A stretch of 64,000 bases of DNA, taken from contig NC_056035.1 in NCBI RefSeq assembly GCF_004379255.2, positions 15,149,902 to 15,213,901 on the forward strand. The letters are read 5' to 3'. A program made the translations under genes and the position numbers. Positions 1 through 11,967 of the stretch are shown here, one piece after another. Position 1 is the stretch's first letter, and every line of letters starts with the position of its first letter. The DNA comes from Salvia splendens (lineage: Eukaryota > Streptophyta > Magnoliopsida > Lamiales > Lamiaceae). The notes beneath the pieces are model-generated. The model was not told where the DNA came from, made no database searches, and saw only the letters and a list, made by a program, of their open reading frames with translations.

Positions 1-1990
1 AGAGAGAAATTGCGGAAATGGAGGGGAAGATGAGAGATTTCGAGTATCGATAACAGGAGGTTTACTACCAGATTAGGGATTTGAAATCGTGTTGGAGGAA
101 TCAAAATCAGGGGAATTCTAGATTACTTACGTGTTGTTTTATTTATCTATACGTATTGATGTATCTATAGGTTGCAAGATACAGAAAGAGAAAGTTTAGT
201 GCTAAATTTGCACTTGGATTGGAGGAGTACTTTTTTAGACAAGAAAACGGAAGTAAATAAAACTATACTACAAAATGTATTAATTATTTGCAAATGTATT
301 TAAATTAGGAAAATTTCTCCAAAGAGTCGGAAACTATGATTTATTTTCATCACCTCAATTAAAGATTGGCACTCGATGTGGATATTGGCATTTAGTGATT
401 TCAACTTTTTAATCAGTTGGCTTTATTTTGCTGATTCTACGGGTATAGAACTAAAAGTAACCAACGAAAAACAATTTTTTACATGCTTACTGCACTTGAT
501 TTACCTATAAATTTAATTTACGATATTATATGCAATTGTGATAGTCTTTAGTCTATTAATCGAGTAATGGAGTAGTGTATATTTTGTATTTTGGATGTTC
601 AATATTTGAATATGATATATGTAATCTTACGTATTTGTAAGATTGTTTTATGGTAAAAGAATTTGTGATTTGAAGCAAATTGTTATTATGATGTGGTGAA
701 TACATTATATACCATTATCACTGGTAGCAAGTATTAAGTAAATATTTTACTTACAATGTTCTGACATTAAGTTTCGATAGTATACTATGTTTTATATTGC
801 AAAATTTTATTATCCGTACTAATAAAATTAAAATGTTAATCAATTTTAATGTTAAAATTGTTTAAAATATGTTTTAAAATGTGATCAAAGTTGCAAGATA
901 TTAGTATAAGTTTTATGGGGTATTTTTTTGCTCAAACTGGGACTTTGGTAATTCAGTTGATAGATTATAAACTCATTTCAAATCTGAAAATAAAAGTGTA
1001 GTACTACTCCTATTAACTTGCAAGTGCTCCACTAACCCGTGGTAATTATATATAGTTATTAGTCAAATGCAAAACATTGTTAATAAACGTGTGATAAACA
1101 TTGATAGTTTGATACTACTATAAACCATCATTGATGCTAAATCGTGAATCATGAACCTTCAGTTATAAACTGTATTATAACTCCTCCAACTAAATCGTTC
1201 ACAATAACTATTATACAAAATTATTTGATTTATTTTTACAATCATAATTGTAACAATGATTATAATTGTGTTGTAGTTTTCTTTTATTATCTTCAATGCA
1301 ATATAACCATCGAGAACAACTCTAAAGGAGTGATATGAATTTTAAAATTTTATGTTGTTATTTTTTATTTAATTACTAATTAATTATTTTTCGGATTCAT
1401 TGTCCGGTAGTATAATGGAGGCTATCGTGATGCCGACTCCGACGACTGATTATAACACAGAAGTAAAAGATTTATTCATTCAAAGCTTGAACTCAATTGT
1501 TATATTGCAATGAATATTTGAAGGGAAATTGTAGTGAGTTTTCACTTTTGCTCGGCGTTGTTGATTGCTTCTTCTTTCCATGCAAGTTCATGCATCGTTG
1601 TGTATCTTTATCTTCATGTGCTACCAATTTTAAAGACATGATAAACGACAAAAATAAGGTAAATGTTACTCCCTGTCCCATTTTAGAAGCCCAATTTTTC
1701 ATTTTAGTTTATCACACATTAACAATCTTAATTAGAATATTCCATAAATGGTAGTAATAAGTTTCTCATTCCACTAATCTTATTCTACTCATATTTTATT
1801 ATAAAATTAATACTCACTCGTCAAGAAAATAGTCTCATTTGTGGATAACACATATTTTAATGAGAAATAGATAAAGTATGAGAGAAGGAGAAAAAATGGG
1901 TTAAATAAAGAGATAGAAAGATAAAATAGATAAATTATGAGACGAGTGAAATGAGAAAAAATGAATAAAGGCTAATTTCATGCATAGGTC
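1..1990. other. AT-rich spacer without a supported gene
   Basis: Only short, AT-rich open frames occur, with no splice-supported exons. Around 1670-1970 there is an eroded sequence beginning like the Stowaway-type motif CTCCCTGTCCC, followed by purine-rich DNA, which may be an old mariner-like MITE with no recognisable second end. Confidence 0.6.
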
Positions 1991-1999
1991 TAGGGCTTT

Positions 2000-3530
2000 A
2001 ATTCGTGAAATTTTTGGGTCTAACGCACGTTTTAAGCCAGGTGTGTGAAGATTTTTCGCTAGGTCCAGGAAAGGAGGAGGACAGTTGCGTGGACCTAGGA
2101 AATAGGCGCATGAGTGGACATTATGCGAAAAATTGCTTGACGGAGGAGGCCTCGGAGTTGAAGGGTAGAATAGAGATTTCTACGAAGACTCTAGAAGGCT
2201 ATGTCCGCATCTATAAAAGGGAGAAGCATGCACGCTGGAGGGACCTTCTCGGTTGGAGGCCTCGCTAACAGCCTGTAGCTTAGTTCACTTTTCACACACT
2301 TGGGTTCTTTTCGTGCGGAGATTCAGGGTCCGCACCGGGGTTCATATTTAGTTTACTTTGAAGCTATTGTGGGTTGTAACACTGTCCTTCTGTGGGGCGA
2401 AGAAACAATTTAATTTCTGCTTTCATACTTTCCTGATTTCGCCGAGCTTCGCTGTTCGAAGCTCGGAGCTCTATTTGTTTGTTTTGCCGAATATTCTCTA
2501 ATTTTAATGCAAGTTTGATTTTCTGTTACGTTGATTTTCGGAATTTTGGAGTTGGATTGTTCGAGTTGGATGCGTTTCGCAGTTGTTTTCTGAATTTATG
2601 CAGGTTTGTAGTTGGATCTGGGTGATCGGAGTCTGTTTGTGGATAAATCGGAGGGTTGAGTTCGCTGGAGTTGTGGAGTTGTTTGTGGTTGTTTGAATTC
2701 GGAGTTGATCGGAGCAGATATGTGAAAACCGGAGTTATGGAGTCGGTTGTGTCTGTTGTTGGGTTCGGATCGCTTAGATCCGGAGTGGATTAAGCATCCG
2801 ACGTGAATCTGAGCAAGATTGATTTAATTTCATGCCTAGTTTACGTGTTTTCATTTCATTTCGCCTAGTTTACGTAGATCTGATGTATTTCCGGTTCATA
2901 GCAAGTTTCCGGCATCCAAATCTTTATATTCTGTTCGAATCTAGATATATGCTCTGTTTTCTCCATTTGCGTGCTTGAATCGGTAAGGAAATTGCATGTC
3001 GTTGTTAGTTGGAGCATGAGTTTGTTATTTGCAACTTTAGCCGTACTTGCTATAATTGGAGTCATGGTCCCCGCTGTTTTATTCTCCCTGTCTAGTCTTA
3101 ATTAGTTAGTCGTCTACTCCATCCAGGAAGCAAAATGTGTCTCTCAGTATTGAAGTCTGATTCTATTACATGTTCTGTGTCCTAGGTCTAGCATTTACAT
3201 TTCGTGTCTAGGTCTAGAAGTAGTTAAAATTCTCAACCCTTTTCCGTGGCAGCAGCCGCTTGTTTCCAGAGTCTCTAAGCACTTCTTCACGAATCCATCT
3301 TCGTGGGATCGACCCCGCTTCCCTATACTAATTTATAGTAATCGGGTTGAGGGATTTAATATTTTTTTGAAGGGGAGTCGAGTGTGTCCAACGACAAAAA
3401 TACTCTGTGTTCTCTTGAGTTCCTGGACCTGGTGATCCAGTGGATTTAAGGAGCGTGGTGTCTTGACCAAGCACTTGCATTAGTTTTCTCCGTGCACATT
3501 TGCTTACTCCGTAAGACACAAACACACAAC
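2000..3530 (+). mobile_element. Retroelement-like fragment, possible solo LTR
   Basis: This block is less AT-rich than its surroundings. It has a TATA-like TCTATAAAAGG near 2210, followed by a long G/T-rich leader without open frames. Near 3305-3350 it has a motif of the kind GGGATCGACCCCGCTTCCC followed by a TATACTA-type stretch, which is often seen near the ends of plant Athila/Tat gypsy elements. I found no second copy, primer-binding site or target duplication, so the boundaries and class are inference. An 87-codon frame at 2005-2268 has no recognisable domain. Confidence 0.35.
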
Positions 3531-3534
3531 GTGT

Positions 3535-4058
3535 TTATGCACACACCGAAGCCTTCAGTATGCGAGATAAACATTCCCTTTATAGAAACTAGTATCTCAC
3601 CTGTGCTATGCACGGCAAAATATACTTTTCTTTAAATATATGTAAATTTGATTATTCAGTCTAATGATTTTATATTACATTATATAAAAGGTGTATGACA
3701 TTGATAGCACCGTAATGCATTTCAAAAAAATATTTTCCACTTTAAGATTAAAATGCACTTTATCCTTTCCTCGATTAAGAGAATACAACCACTGAAAATG
3801 GAATACTAACCATTGAAAATGGATTCACAAATATGCTGGAATTGAACAATGAAACTTTCAATAAAAATTGTTTTCCACAAATCATTTCACTTACCCTCTT
3901 CCAACCATTCACTTCCCAATTATGACAATAACAAAAAAAAAAACTTTTTCACTTCTCCATATTTATGATTTGTATTAAATTATTTCAACTTAAAATTTTG
4001 TACATGTACTTAAGAGTATCATAATGACATTTTGGTTAATTTTTTAAAATATCCCTTT
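3535..4058. other. AT-rich spacer, nothing seen
   Basis: No exon, repeat or known element is recognisable between the retroelement-like block and the foldback element. Confidence 0.5.
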
Positions 4059-4068
4059 TATATATGTA

Positions 4069-5692
4069 GGGATGTATTCATTTCCTTTTCCTATATTTCC
4101 TCCTTTTTCCTTCTTAATATCAGTCATTAGATTAGAGAAATGGACGGTCAAGATCAACATTGGGTAATTATTCCCGTGTTGCATTATTTGTCCTATTTTG
4201 TGCATTATGAGGGTACAATAGTAATCTAATAATGGCTGGAAACCGCTACGAATAATGCACCACATGGTCACGAGTAATGCATATAATTGACTATATAATG
4301 CACAATATGTTAACTGCAATGCATACGAATAAGATGTACCATGTTATGATGTTTGGACACACGTTTCTTGTTTCCCCTAAGGGTTTAATAAGCTTAGGGG
4401 CTAGGGTATAGTACGTAGACACGTATGTAATCTTCACGTGGTAACGAGTAATGGATATAATTGACTATATAATGCACAATTTGTGAACTGCAATGCATAC
4501 GAACAAGATGTGCTATGTTATGATGTTTGACACACGTTTCTTGTTTCCCCTAAGGGTTTAATAAGCTTAGGGGCTAGGGTATAGTACGTACGCATTAATA
4601 ACAAATTATAAAACGATACGAATAATTCACCAAATTGTCACGAGTAATGGATGTTATTAACTATATAATGCACAATATGTGAACTAGAATGCATACGAAT
4701 AAGATGTACCATGTTATGATGTTTGACACACGTTTCTTATTTCCCCTAAGGGTTTAATAAGCTTAGGGGCTAGGGTATAGTACGTAGACATTACTAAATG
4801 CACGCATGTAATCTTCAATCCGTTGATTAACCCATATACACAATACCTCTAATAATGCATAATATACTGAGATAATGACAATTAACAGCTACATAATGCA
4901 CTACCTAAACCAAATAATGCACATACGTATATTCCAATAACAACAATTTGTTAGTAATGTCTACGTACTATACCATAGCCCCTAAGCTTATTAAACCCTT
5001 AGGGGAAACAAGAAACGTGTGTCAAATATCATAACATGGTACATCTTATTCGTATGCATTGCAGTTCACGTATTGTGCATTATATAGTTAATAACATCCA
5101 TTACTCGTGACAATTTGGTGAATTATTCGTATCGTTTTATAATTTGTTATTAATGCGTACGTACTATACCCTAGCCCCTAAGCTTATTAAACCCTTAGGG
5201 GAAACAAGAAACGTGTGTCAAACATCATAACACAGCACATCTTGTTCGTATGCATTGCAGTTCACAAATTGTGCATTATATAGTCAATTATATCCATTAC
5301 TCGTTACCATGTGAAGATTACATACGTGTCTACGTACTATACCCTAGCCCCTAAGCTTATTAAACCCTTAGGGGAAACAAGAAACGTGTGTCCAAACATC
5401 ATAACATGGTACATCTTATTCGTATGCATTGCAGTTCACATATTGTGCATTATATAGTCAATTATATGCATTACTCGTGACCATGTGGTGCATTATTCGC
5501 AGATATCAAAATGAGGCAGTTACTTTTCCGTCAAATGTCAATAATAACCCTGTAACGCATACAACCACCTTCTATAATGCAACACGGAACCAGTTTTATA
5601 GAATCAATCTGATCTGTTGATGCCTTAGATCTAACGCGTAATATTAAGAAGGAAAAAGGATCTAAGATGTGAAAAGGAGAATAACGCTCCCC
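4069..5692. mobile_element. Foldback transposon with 549-bp inverted arms
   Basis: Positions 4249-4797 are the near-perfect reverse complement of 4951-5499 (paired positions sum to 9748 throughout), around a 153-bp spacer. Outside the arms the complementarity continues imperfectly to termini of the type GGGATGTATT / GGGGAGCGTT. The flanks TATATATGTA (4059-4068) and TATGTATGTA (5693-5702) match at 9 of 10 positions and may be a Mutator-like target duplication, though they are AT-rich. Each arm is built from three tandem units. No transposase frame exists, so it is non-autonomous. The architecture resembles plant MULE-related foldback elements. Confidence 0.75.
4271..4797 (+). repeat. Three tandem units in the left arm of the foldback element
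   Basis: Units start with CGAGTAATG at 4271, 4445 and 4641, giving spacings of 174 and 196 bp. Each unit contains the palindromic core CCCCTAAG...CTTAGGGG around TTTAATAAG-type sequence, and ends in GGGCTAGGGTATAGTACG. The same three units recur inverted in the right arm (4951-5477). Confidence 0.8.
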
Positions 5693-5702
5693 TATGTATG
5701 TA

Positions 5703-8088
5703 TAGATCGATAAATGGCCCTTTTAAAAACTTTTCAATGGTTACGTCGTGATTAGAAGTAAGACCCTAATTCACATTAATGGTGTTTTAGTATTTAATTG
5801 TATATGTGTTTTTAATAATATGCTACTCTATCTGTTATAGAAATGTAAAAATGTTTCAATGAAATGTGATATATATAATTCAAAATTTATTTACTTTTAT
5901 AATTTTAATTGTCTAATAAAAATGTGTGGTTTGTGATTCGTAGTTCTCATTTCATTCAATTAATCCACAACTTTAAAAATGATCTTTTATTTATATTATT
6001 TGCATGAACATTAATTTATTTTTATATTAATTAAAATTTAAAAAATTTAAGTAATATCTATATGGCATAAAAATAACATCAATAAATGTATATACAACAA
6101 TAATTTAGTTTTATACAGTATAATAACAAATTAAATTAACTCACAAGTAAAAGAACTCGTATCATTATTTGGCAATAATCCTAAAATTAAATAAAGTATG
6201 TATATCAATTATTAAAAGTTTAAAACTATTATAAAAATAAAACAGCGTTCTTGATTCTGTTTTCTGTTCTACAACCCTCCGATTCTATGTACCATCGGAT
6301 GTCTTGATTGTCGAGATTTTTTTCCTTTATTTTCCACCTCAAAACTCTCTTTTCTCAGTTAAACAATTTTCTCCTATAGAATCTCCACTTCGTCTTCTTT
6401 TTTAAATACAAAGTGACAGTAACAACCTATTCACAAATAGGATAGGAAAGTCTCGCTTCCTTCTTTATTGCTTTCGCAAATTATTGAAATTCCAGAGCTA
6501 TCTCCTATTTCCGTGTGTACATGACAATTCCTCCATTACAAAAATATCCTACTCAAGTATTGGAAATTACATATATAGTATATTAATGATCAAATATTAC
6601 TTTTTTGTGTACCACTTAATATAAGTGTAACGTGTACATATATATAAAATAATAAATTGTATGAAGATGAAGAATATATTGTGCATGTTTCGAGTTAGGA
6701 TGTCAATATTTTCAGCCCTCTTACTGATAAAACATTGAGATAAAATTTTTGAATCGTGCACAAATAGTATAATAGTAGAAAAATGAGCAATAAATGAAAT
6801 GAAAATTACAATGAATGCAATTAAGACAAATCGAACTATAAGTCAAGTCGAGAAAAACCCTCTATCAGCAAGAAAAATTACGTCGCATCTAGTGCTCTCG
6901 GATTGATGTATTGTTCAAAGATATAAAACGACTTCCTCCTAGTGTGTTGAAGCATCTCCAACCCGCTAGACACCGACAAACTTGATAAAGCTCCAAAAAT
7001 CGAGTATGCTTTTGTTGTTGTGTAATTCATCTACAATTCTATGTCTTTTATAGCCATAAAACAAAGACATGGGAGGCCATAAAATTAATACACCATAAGC
7101 CACAAAAACGATGGTAATGGAATGGGAGTTACAAAAGAGGTGAAGAGGCAAAGACTTCCCATGACCCACTCACGTCCCATGTTTAAATTTTTTGTCTTAA
7201 TTAATTTCTTTGAACGCTTTTGTTAGATGCCCAACAATATTCAAGAAATTCAAGAAAATTTATAGAGGAACACTTCACACGTATGCCAAATTAAATTAAT
7301 CAAAGCCATATTTTTTAATAGTATTGCTAAATAGATTCTTTTTATTTACTATAGTAAAAAGATTTGTTTCATATTGATCTATATAAAAACCTTTTCATTT
7401 CTTTAATTATTAATAATAACAAAAACAATAAATAAATAAAAATAACTTTGAGAAACGACGATTGCTTCCCAGTCTCTTCAAAATCCCTTCCCATAATATA
7501 TTTCTTCATCAAGTCCCTTCCCATAAAAATAAAACTTTTCACATTCATAATTTTATTCAAAATCTATAATGTCCTATAATCTTAAAAAAAACTTTTCATT
7601 TCACTTATCCTAATTATGATGAATATAAATAATACCTTTTCATTTCATTAATATTATAAAAATTTCATAATGGCAATCTTGTGAATATTTCTAAAACTCC
7701 CCTTTTATACATGTATAGATAGATAGATTAGATTAATTTTTATGGACATACATCTCAAAATGGCAAAAAGAGAAAGAAACATTTAAAGATTTAATTACAT
7801 TTAAGGTACTTTGCAGTTTGCACTATTTTCGTACTTTTGCCCTATTTACTTTTAATATTAAGGGATTATTTAGTCTTTGTTTTTATATTTAATATTTCTC
7901 TCTCATCTATTCTCTTTTTTCCTATTTTCTTCTCGTGCTTATTATTTAATTTCTTATTAATCTCTCTCATTCAACATTTATTCTCAGTTTATTAAGATTC
8001 ACAATTAATATTCAATACATATATCAAACACTACTCCGTACTATTATGCACATAAATGTGTATTTTTCGTTATTTTTAACAGTAATGA
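5703..8088. other. AT-rich spacer, nothing supported
   Basis: Long A/T-rich sequence with only chance open frames (for example near 6966-7169 and 7369-7560). No splice-supported exon or terminal inverted repeat was recognised. Confidence 0.5.
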
Positions 8089-8283
8089 GGTGTGATCAAT
8101 CGCTAACTTTCTTAAGTTGCTAACTCGTCAACACAGTTTATTAAAAATGTCAACACATAATTTTGTTGAACTTTAATATAATGTATTGATACATTTTAAT
8201 GTTATCGTGTTGACATTTTTAATACATTGCATTGATAAGTTAACAGAGTTTGCAACTTAAATAGTTAGCAATATAACGCACCC
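8089..8283. mobile_element. Small MITE-like element with about 40-bp inverted ends
   Basis: The left end GGTGTGATCAATCGCTAAC and the reverse complement of the right end GGTGCGTTATATTGCTAAC align over about 40 bp, and both continue into TTAAGTTGC. The interior also pairs through ATGTCAACAC / GTGTTGACAT. The termini resemble the GTGATCAAGATA-type ends of elements further right, suggesting a related family. The target duplication is unclear. Confidence 0.5.
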
Positions 8284-8739
8284 CTAATAGTAATTAAGTA
8301 CTACAAACAATATTCTTAGAATGCATCATAGATAAATTTCCTTCTTTGTATAGGTGTAATATTTATATAAGCACATTGGCTTCAATTTTGTGCAAACACA
8401 TATTTCTATATAGAAAATTAGAAAATGTTAATAATTATCTTTAATTTTAATATATTTTAAATAATACATATCAAATTAAAAATATATTTAATTTGATGTG
8501 TATTGAATATTAATCATTAAACTAAATCAAATTGAGAAAAAATAGAAAATGAGAGAGATGAATAATATATTAAATAAATAATATAAGAAATAGAGAAAAT
8601 AGGAAAAGAGAGAGAAATGGTAAGAGAGAAATTTAAAATATCCCTTAAAACTAAAAAGTAAAAAAAAATTGGCAAAAATAATCTGAAAATAGTGCAAAAG
8701 TACATCAAATATAGTTAAGTCCTTGTCCACATATATCTG

Positions 8740-8742
<3 letters not shown>

Positions 8743-8786
<44 letters not shown>
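8743..8786. repeat. (AT)n microsatellite
   Basis: About 22 AT units directly abutting the left end of the 375-bp MITE. Confidence 0.95.
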
Positions 8787-8788
<2 letters not shown>

Positions 8789-9161
8789 TTGCGTTAAAGA
8801 TAGAACCATTCTTAAGTGTAGAACCTAGAACTCTACATATTTTATTAATTGGATGAGGAAAAAATGACGGTCAAGATTAAAAATCATACATATTAGACTA
8901 TGTTTTCACGACATTCCGGACTCAACATGTGAAAAAACTCACATGTTGATGGAAGAATGAATGAAACGAAGAAGAGTCCATGCATGCTTTATTTTTTCAC
9001 TTCTCTGCATTCACCCATTAATAATAGTTTTGGTTGTAATGGGAAGTTGCTGTGCAAATCAACACCATTGGATTAAAAGATCTAACGACCTCCGTTTGGC
9101 ATTTGTTCTACGTTTAAGAATGGTTCTACGTTTAAGAATGGTTCTATCTTGATCACAATCC
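8787..9161 (+). mobile_element. 375-bp MITE, copy 1
   Basis: Inverted ends share AAGATAGAACCATTCTTAA, and the outermost bases are GGTTGCG on the left and GGATTGTG on the reverse-complemented right end. A second, nearly identical copy lies at 25177-25552, which fixes both boundaries. Both copies sit in or beside TA repeats, compatible with a TA target. The 63-codon frame inside (8961-9152) is not conserved in any recognisable way. Confidence 0.8.
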
Positions 9162-9181
9162 TATATATATATATATATATA
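9162..9181. repeat. (TA)n tract between two elements
   Basis: Ten TA units separating the 375-bp MITE from the next element. Confidence 0.9.
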
Positions 9182-10473
9182 GGATTTGCCACTCAGCCAC
9201 TCATTTTTATCTCAGCCACTCATTTTTATTAAATGAGTGGTCCAGAATTTGCCACATGAAAAATATTTTTAGATTAACTAATTATAAAAGGGCTGAATGG
9301 TAATTTCAATTCTTAATTAATTATAAACAGTCATCCTCTCAACCCCTCTCTCCGTCTCCCACTCTATTTCTCTCTCAATTTCCTCTCGGCTGCTGCCATC
9401 TCTCTCCAGCTCCAATTTGTAGCGCTCGCCGGTGCTACTGACCGTGCAGCCTATCGCCACCATCAATCGTCTTCGTCGATCATCAATCAAGCCAGAGACG
9501 ACGGCGCCTCCAGACACGCCCTCTCTCTCTCTCGCGGTTTAACGTCGCCGCTGTTCACCGCGCTTCGCCGCTCCTGCTGCACGAAGCTCCGAACAGCCTT
9601 CGCTTCTCACGTCGTCGCTTCGCCGGAAGCTTAATTGTTGATTCGAGTATGGATTTGGAGGTATTAGGAAAAATGGGGAAAGGATGTGTGAGATAGAGAG
9701 AGGAAACGCCGGTAGATCTCCGGCAAAACCGGATGGCGATGGTGAGGCAGCGGAGGAAACGCCATTGTATTCTCTTCAAGCTAGGGTTCCTAATTTGGGA
9801 AATTGGAAAGAATATGAAGTGATAAGAGGAGAAATGGAGGAGGAGAAGAAAAAAAGGGGCGAGCTCCGGCGACGCCGGAAAGATGGCGAACTCGCCGGAG
9901 AGGAATTTGAGGGGCGAGAGGGAGAGAGAGAGCCGAGAGAACTTGCTATTGTTCTTCAATTACGGAGTGGAAGAGACTTTGGGGAGGAAATTCACGATGA
10001 AGAAGGCATTAAAATGAGGGGATGCCTTCTTTTCTATTATTGGACAACTTTAATTGTTTGGTTTGGGCCTTAGTAAATTAAATAAGTGTAGCGGAATCAG
10101 CTATTGATACATGAATTATTAGTGTTATTTTTAGTTGTTGACATTTTAATACGAGTTGTTGACATTTGATATTCTCTCTATTGATATGTGAATTATAAGT
10201 GTTGTTTTTTAGTTGTTGACATTTTAATACGAGTTGTTGACATTTGATATTCTCGCTATTGATATGTGAATTGTAAGTGTTATTTTTTAGTTGTTGACAT
10301 TTTATTACGAGCTGTTGACATTTGATATTCTGGCTATTGAAATGAAATGACACTTATACCCCCGTGTTGACATAATGTGATAGCTGTTGACATTTTGTTA
10401 ATCTTGTGGATTAGTGGCTGATATTGCATCTCATTTCTCAATTTAGCTAAATAATCTCAACCTAACAGGACCC
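9182..10473. mobile_element. Composite element B: GC-rich insert plus 78-bp repeats
   Basis: The segment lies between two TA tracts. Its left end has a short direct repeat of CAGCCACTCATTTTTAT. The centre (about 9340-9960) is GC-rich and starts with CT-rich sequence like a plant 5' UTR, then an open region of 129 codons (9684-10073, plus) rich in Arg, Glu and Gly that I cannot assign. The right part carries 78-bp tandem repeats. The contrast suggests a captured host-gene fragment in an AT-rich carrier, but no clear terminal inverted repeat was seen. Confidence 0.45.
10101..10340 (+). repeat. 77-78-bp tandem repeat, three units
   Basis: Units begin with CTATTGATA at 10101, 10178, 10256 and a partial one at 10334. 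Each unit contains AGTTGTTGACATTT twice, so the repeat has an internal duplication. Confidence 0.85.
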
Positions 10474-10493
10474 TATATATATATATATATATA
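10474..10493. repeat. (TA)n tract between elements B and C
   Basis: Ten TA units between CCC and GGG, so that CCCTATA...TATAGGG forms a palindromic junction. Confidence 0.85.
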
Positions 10494-10693
10494 GGGTAGT
10501 GATCAAGATATAACTATTTTTAAGGGTATAACTAGAGAACAAATCTCAGCCACACATCTTAATGGAACAAATATTATTAATTTTAATAAAATAAAATATG
10601 CTGAGGGTATTTTTGGAAATTACTTTCTGAATTAAAACATGCGATCAAATTACGCGAAATCTTCCAAATCTGCGATCCTTTCTTCTTCCAAAT

Positions 10694-10870
10694 CGTAATT
10701 CTGAGCTGGGGGTGGCGCCGGAGAGGATACTGGCGGCGGTGGGGGAGCTGGCAAAGGCGATCGGGGCGGAGGGGCTGTTGGCGGATTCAATCGTCGCGCC
10801 AATGCTGAAAAAACCCCAAATCAAAATCTACCTCTACGTCGGACTCACCGGAATCAGCGTCGGCGGGTAA
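10694..10870 (+). pseudogene. Captured fragment resembling GGPP synthase
   Basis: The frame reads VAPERILAAVGELAKAIG then AEGLLA before ending at TAA (10868-10870). From memory of the family, plant geranylgeranyl diphosphate synthases have a similar helix ending in AIGxxGLVAGQVVD. The match stops just before the GQ motif, and the rest (KKPQIKIYLYVGLTG) looks unrelated, so this would be a short, rearranged piece without catalytic Asp motifs. The GC content is far above its surroundings. Similarity is judged by eye over about 24 residues. Confidence 0.4.
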
Positions 10871-11000
10871 GGAGACGCAACGATGAGCTGCCGTAGAAGA
10901 GAAGCGGAGTTTCGGAACAAGAGCGGGGCGCGGTGGCTGTAGGCTCTAAGATTCGTCTTCGATATAGTTAGTTTCCGTCTACGTTTAATGTTACTGATGT

Positions 11001-11745
11001 ATCTTGTGATTTTACTTCACTCTTGTTTACAAAACATCACTCTTGTTCTGATTTTACTTCACTCTTGTTCACAAAACACATCACTCTTGTTCTGATTTTA
11101 CTTCACTTTTGTTCACAAAACACATCACTCTTATTCTGATTTCACTTCACTCTTGTTCACAAAACACATCACTCTTGTTCTGATTTCACTTCACTCTTGT
11201 TCACAAAACACATCACTCTTGTTCTGATTTCACTTCACTCTTGTTCTGATTTTACTTCACTCTTGTTCACAAAACACATCACTCTTGTTCTGATTTTACT
11301 TCACTCTTGTTTACAAAACATCACTCTTGTTCTGATTTTACTTCACTCTTGTTCACAAAACACATCACTCTTGTTCTGATTTTACTTCACTCTTGTTCAC
11401 AAAACACATCACTCTTATTATGATTTTACTTCACTCTTGTTCACAAAACACATCACTCTTATTGTGATTTTAATTCACTCTTGTTTACAAAACATCACTC
11501 TTGTTCTGATTTTACTTCACTCTTGTTCACAAACCACATCACTCTTGTTCTGATTTCACTTCACTCTTGTTCATAAAACACATCACTCTTGTTCTGATTT
11601 TACTTCACTCTTGTTCTGATTTTACTTCACTCTTGTTCACAAAACACATCACTCTTGTTCTGATTTTACTTCACTCTTGTTTACAAAACACATCACTCTT
11701 AGCATGATTTTACTTCACTCTTCACTCTTAGCATGATTATTTTTG
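11001..11745 (+). repeat. 44-bp minisatellite, about 16 units
   Basis: The unit contains CACTCTTGTTCTGATTTTAC plus TTCACAAAACACAT. Units vary by small substitutions and by loss of half a unit, a pattern typical of slippage and unequal exchange. It lies wholly inside element C, between the two gene-like fragments. Confidence 0.9.
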
Positions 11746-11967
11746 GGACAATTCAACATTGATATTATAATTAGATCAGAGCAAGAAGAAACAGAAAGGG
11801 GCTACATCTGAAATGCATAGCTAAAATCTCACAAAATTCAAATACTACACTACATCCCATCATAAAAATTGCAACGATAGCTTATCACCTAATGTTAATT
11901 CCCTAATTAAAGGAAATCAAAACTAAGAAAAACAGAAGATAAATTGGGAAATGCAGGCTAAATTATA

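Noticed and set aside
1144..1754. Short open frames of 60-85 codons
   Set aside because: AT-rich or low-complexity translations with no domain, splice support or codon bias; expected by chance.
4044..5620. Mirror-image open frames starting MQLTYCALYSQLY and MQFTYCALYSQLY
   Set aside because: They are the same inverted-repeat sequence read from both arms of the foldback element, not a conserved gene pair.
8961..9152. 63-codon frame in the 375-bp MITE
   Set aside because: Also partly open in the second copy, but only because the DNA is nearly identical; no transposase similarity.
9555..9959. 134-codon minus-strand frame in element B
   Set aside because: Overlaps the plus-strand 129-codon frame in GC-rich sequence; neither can be assigned and this one is CT-repeat driven.
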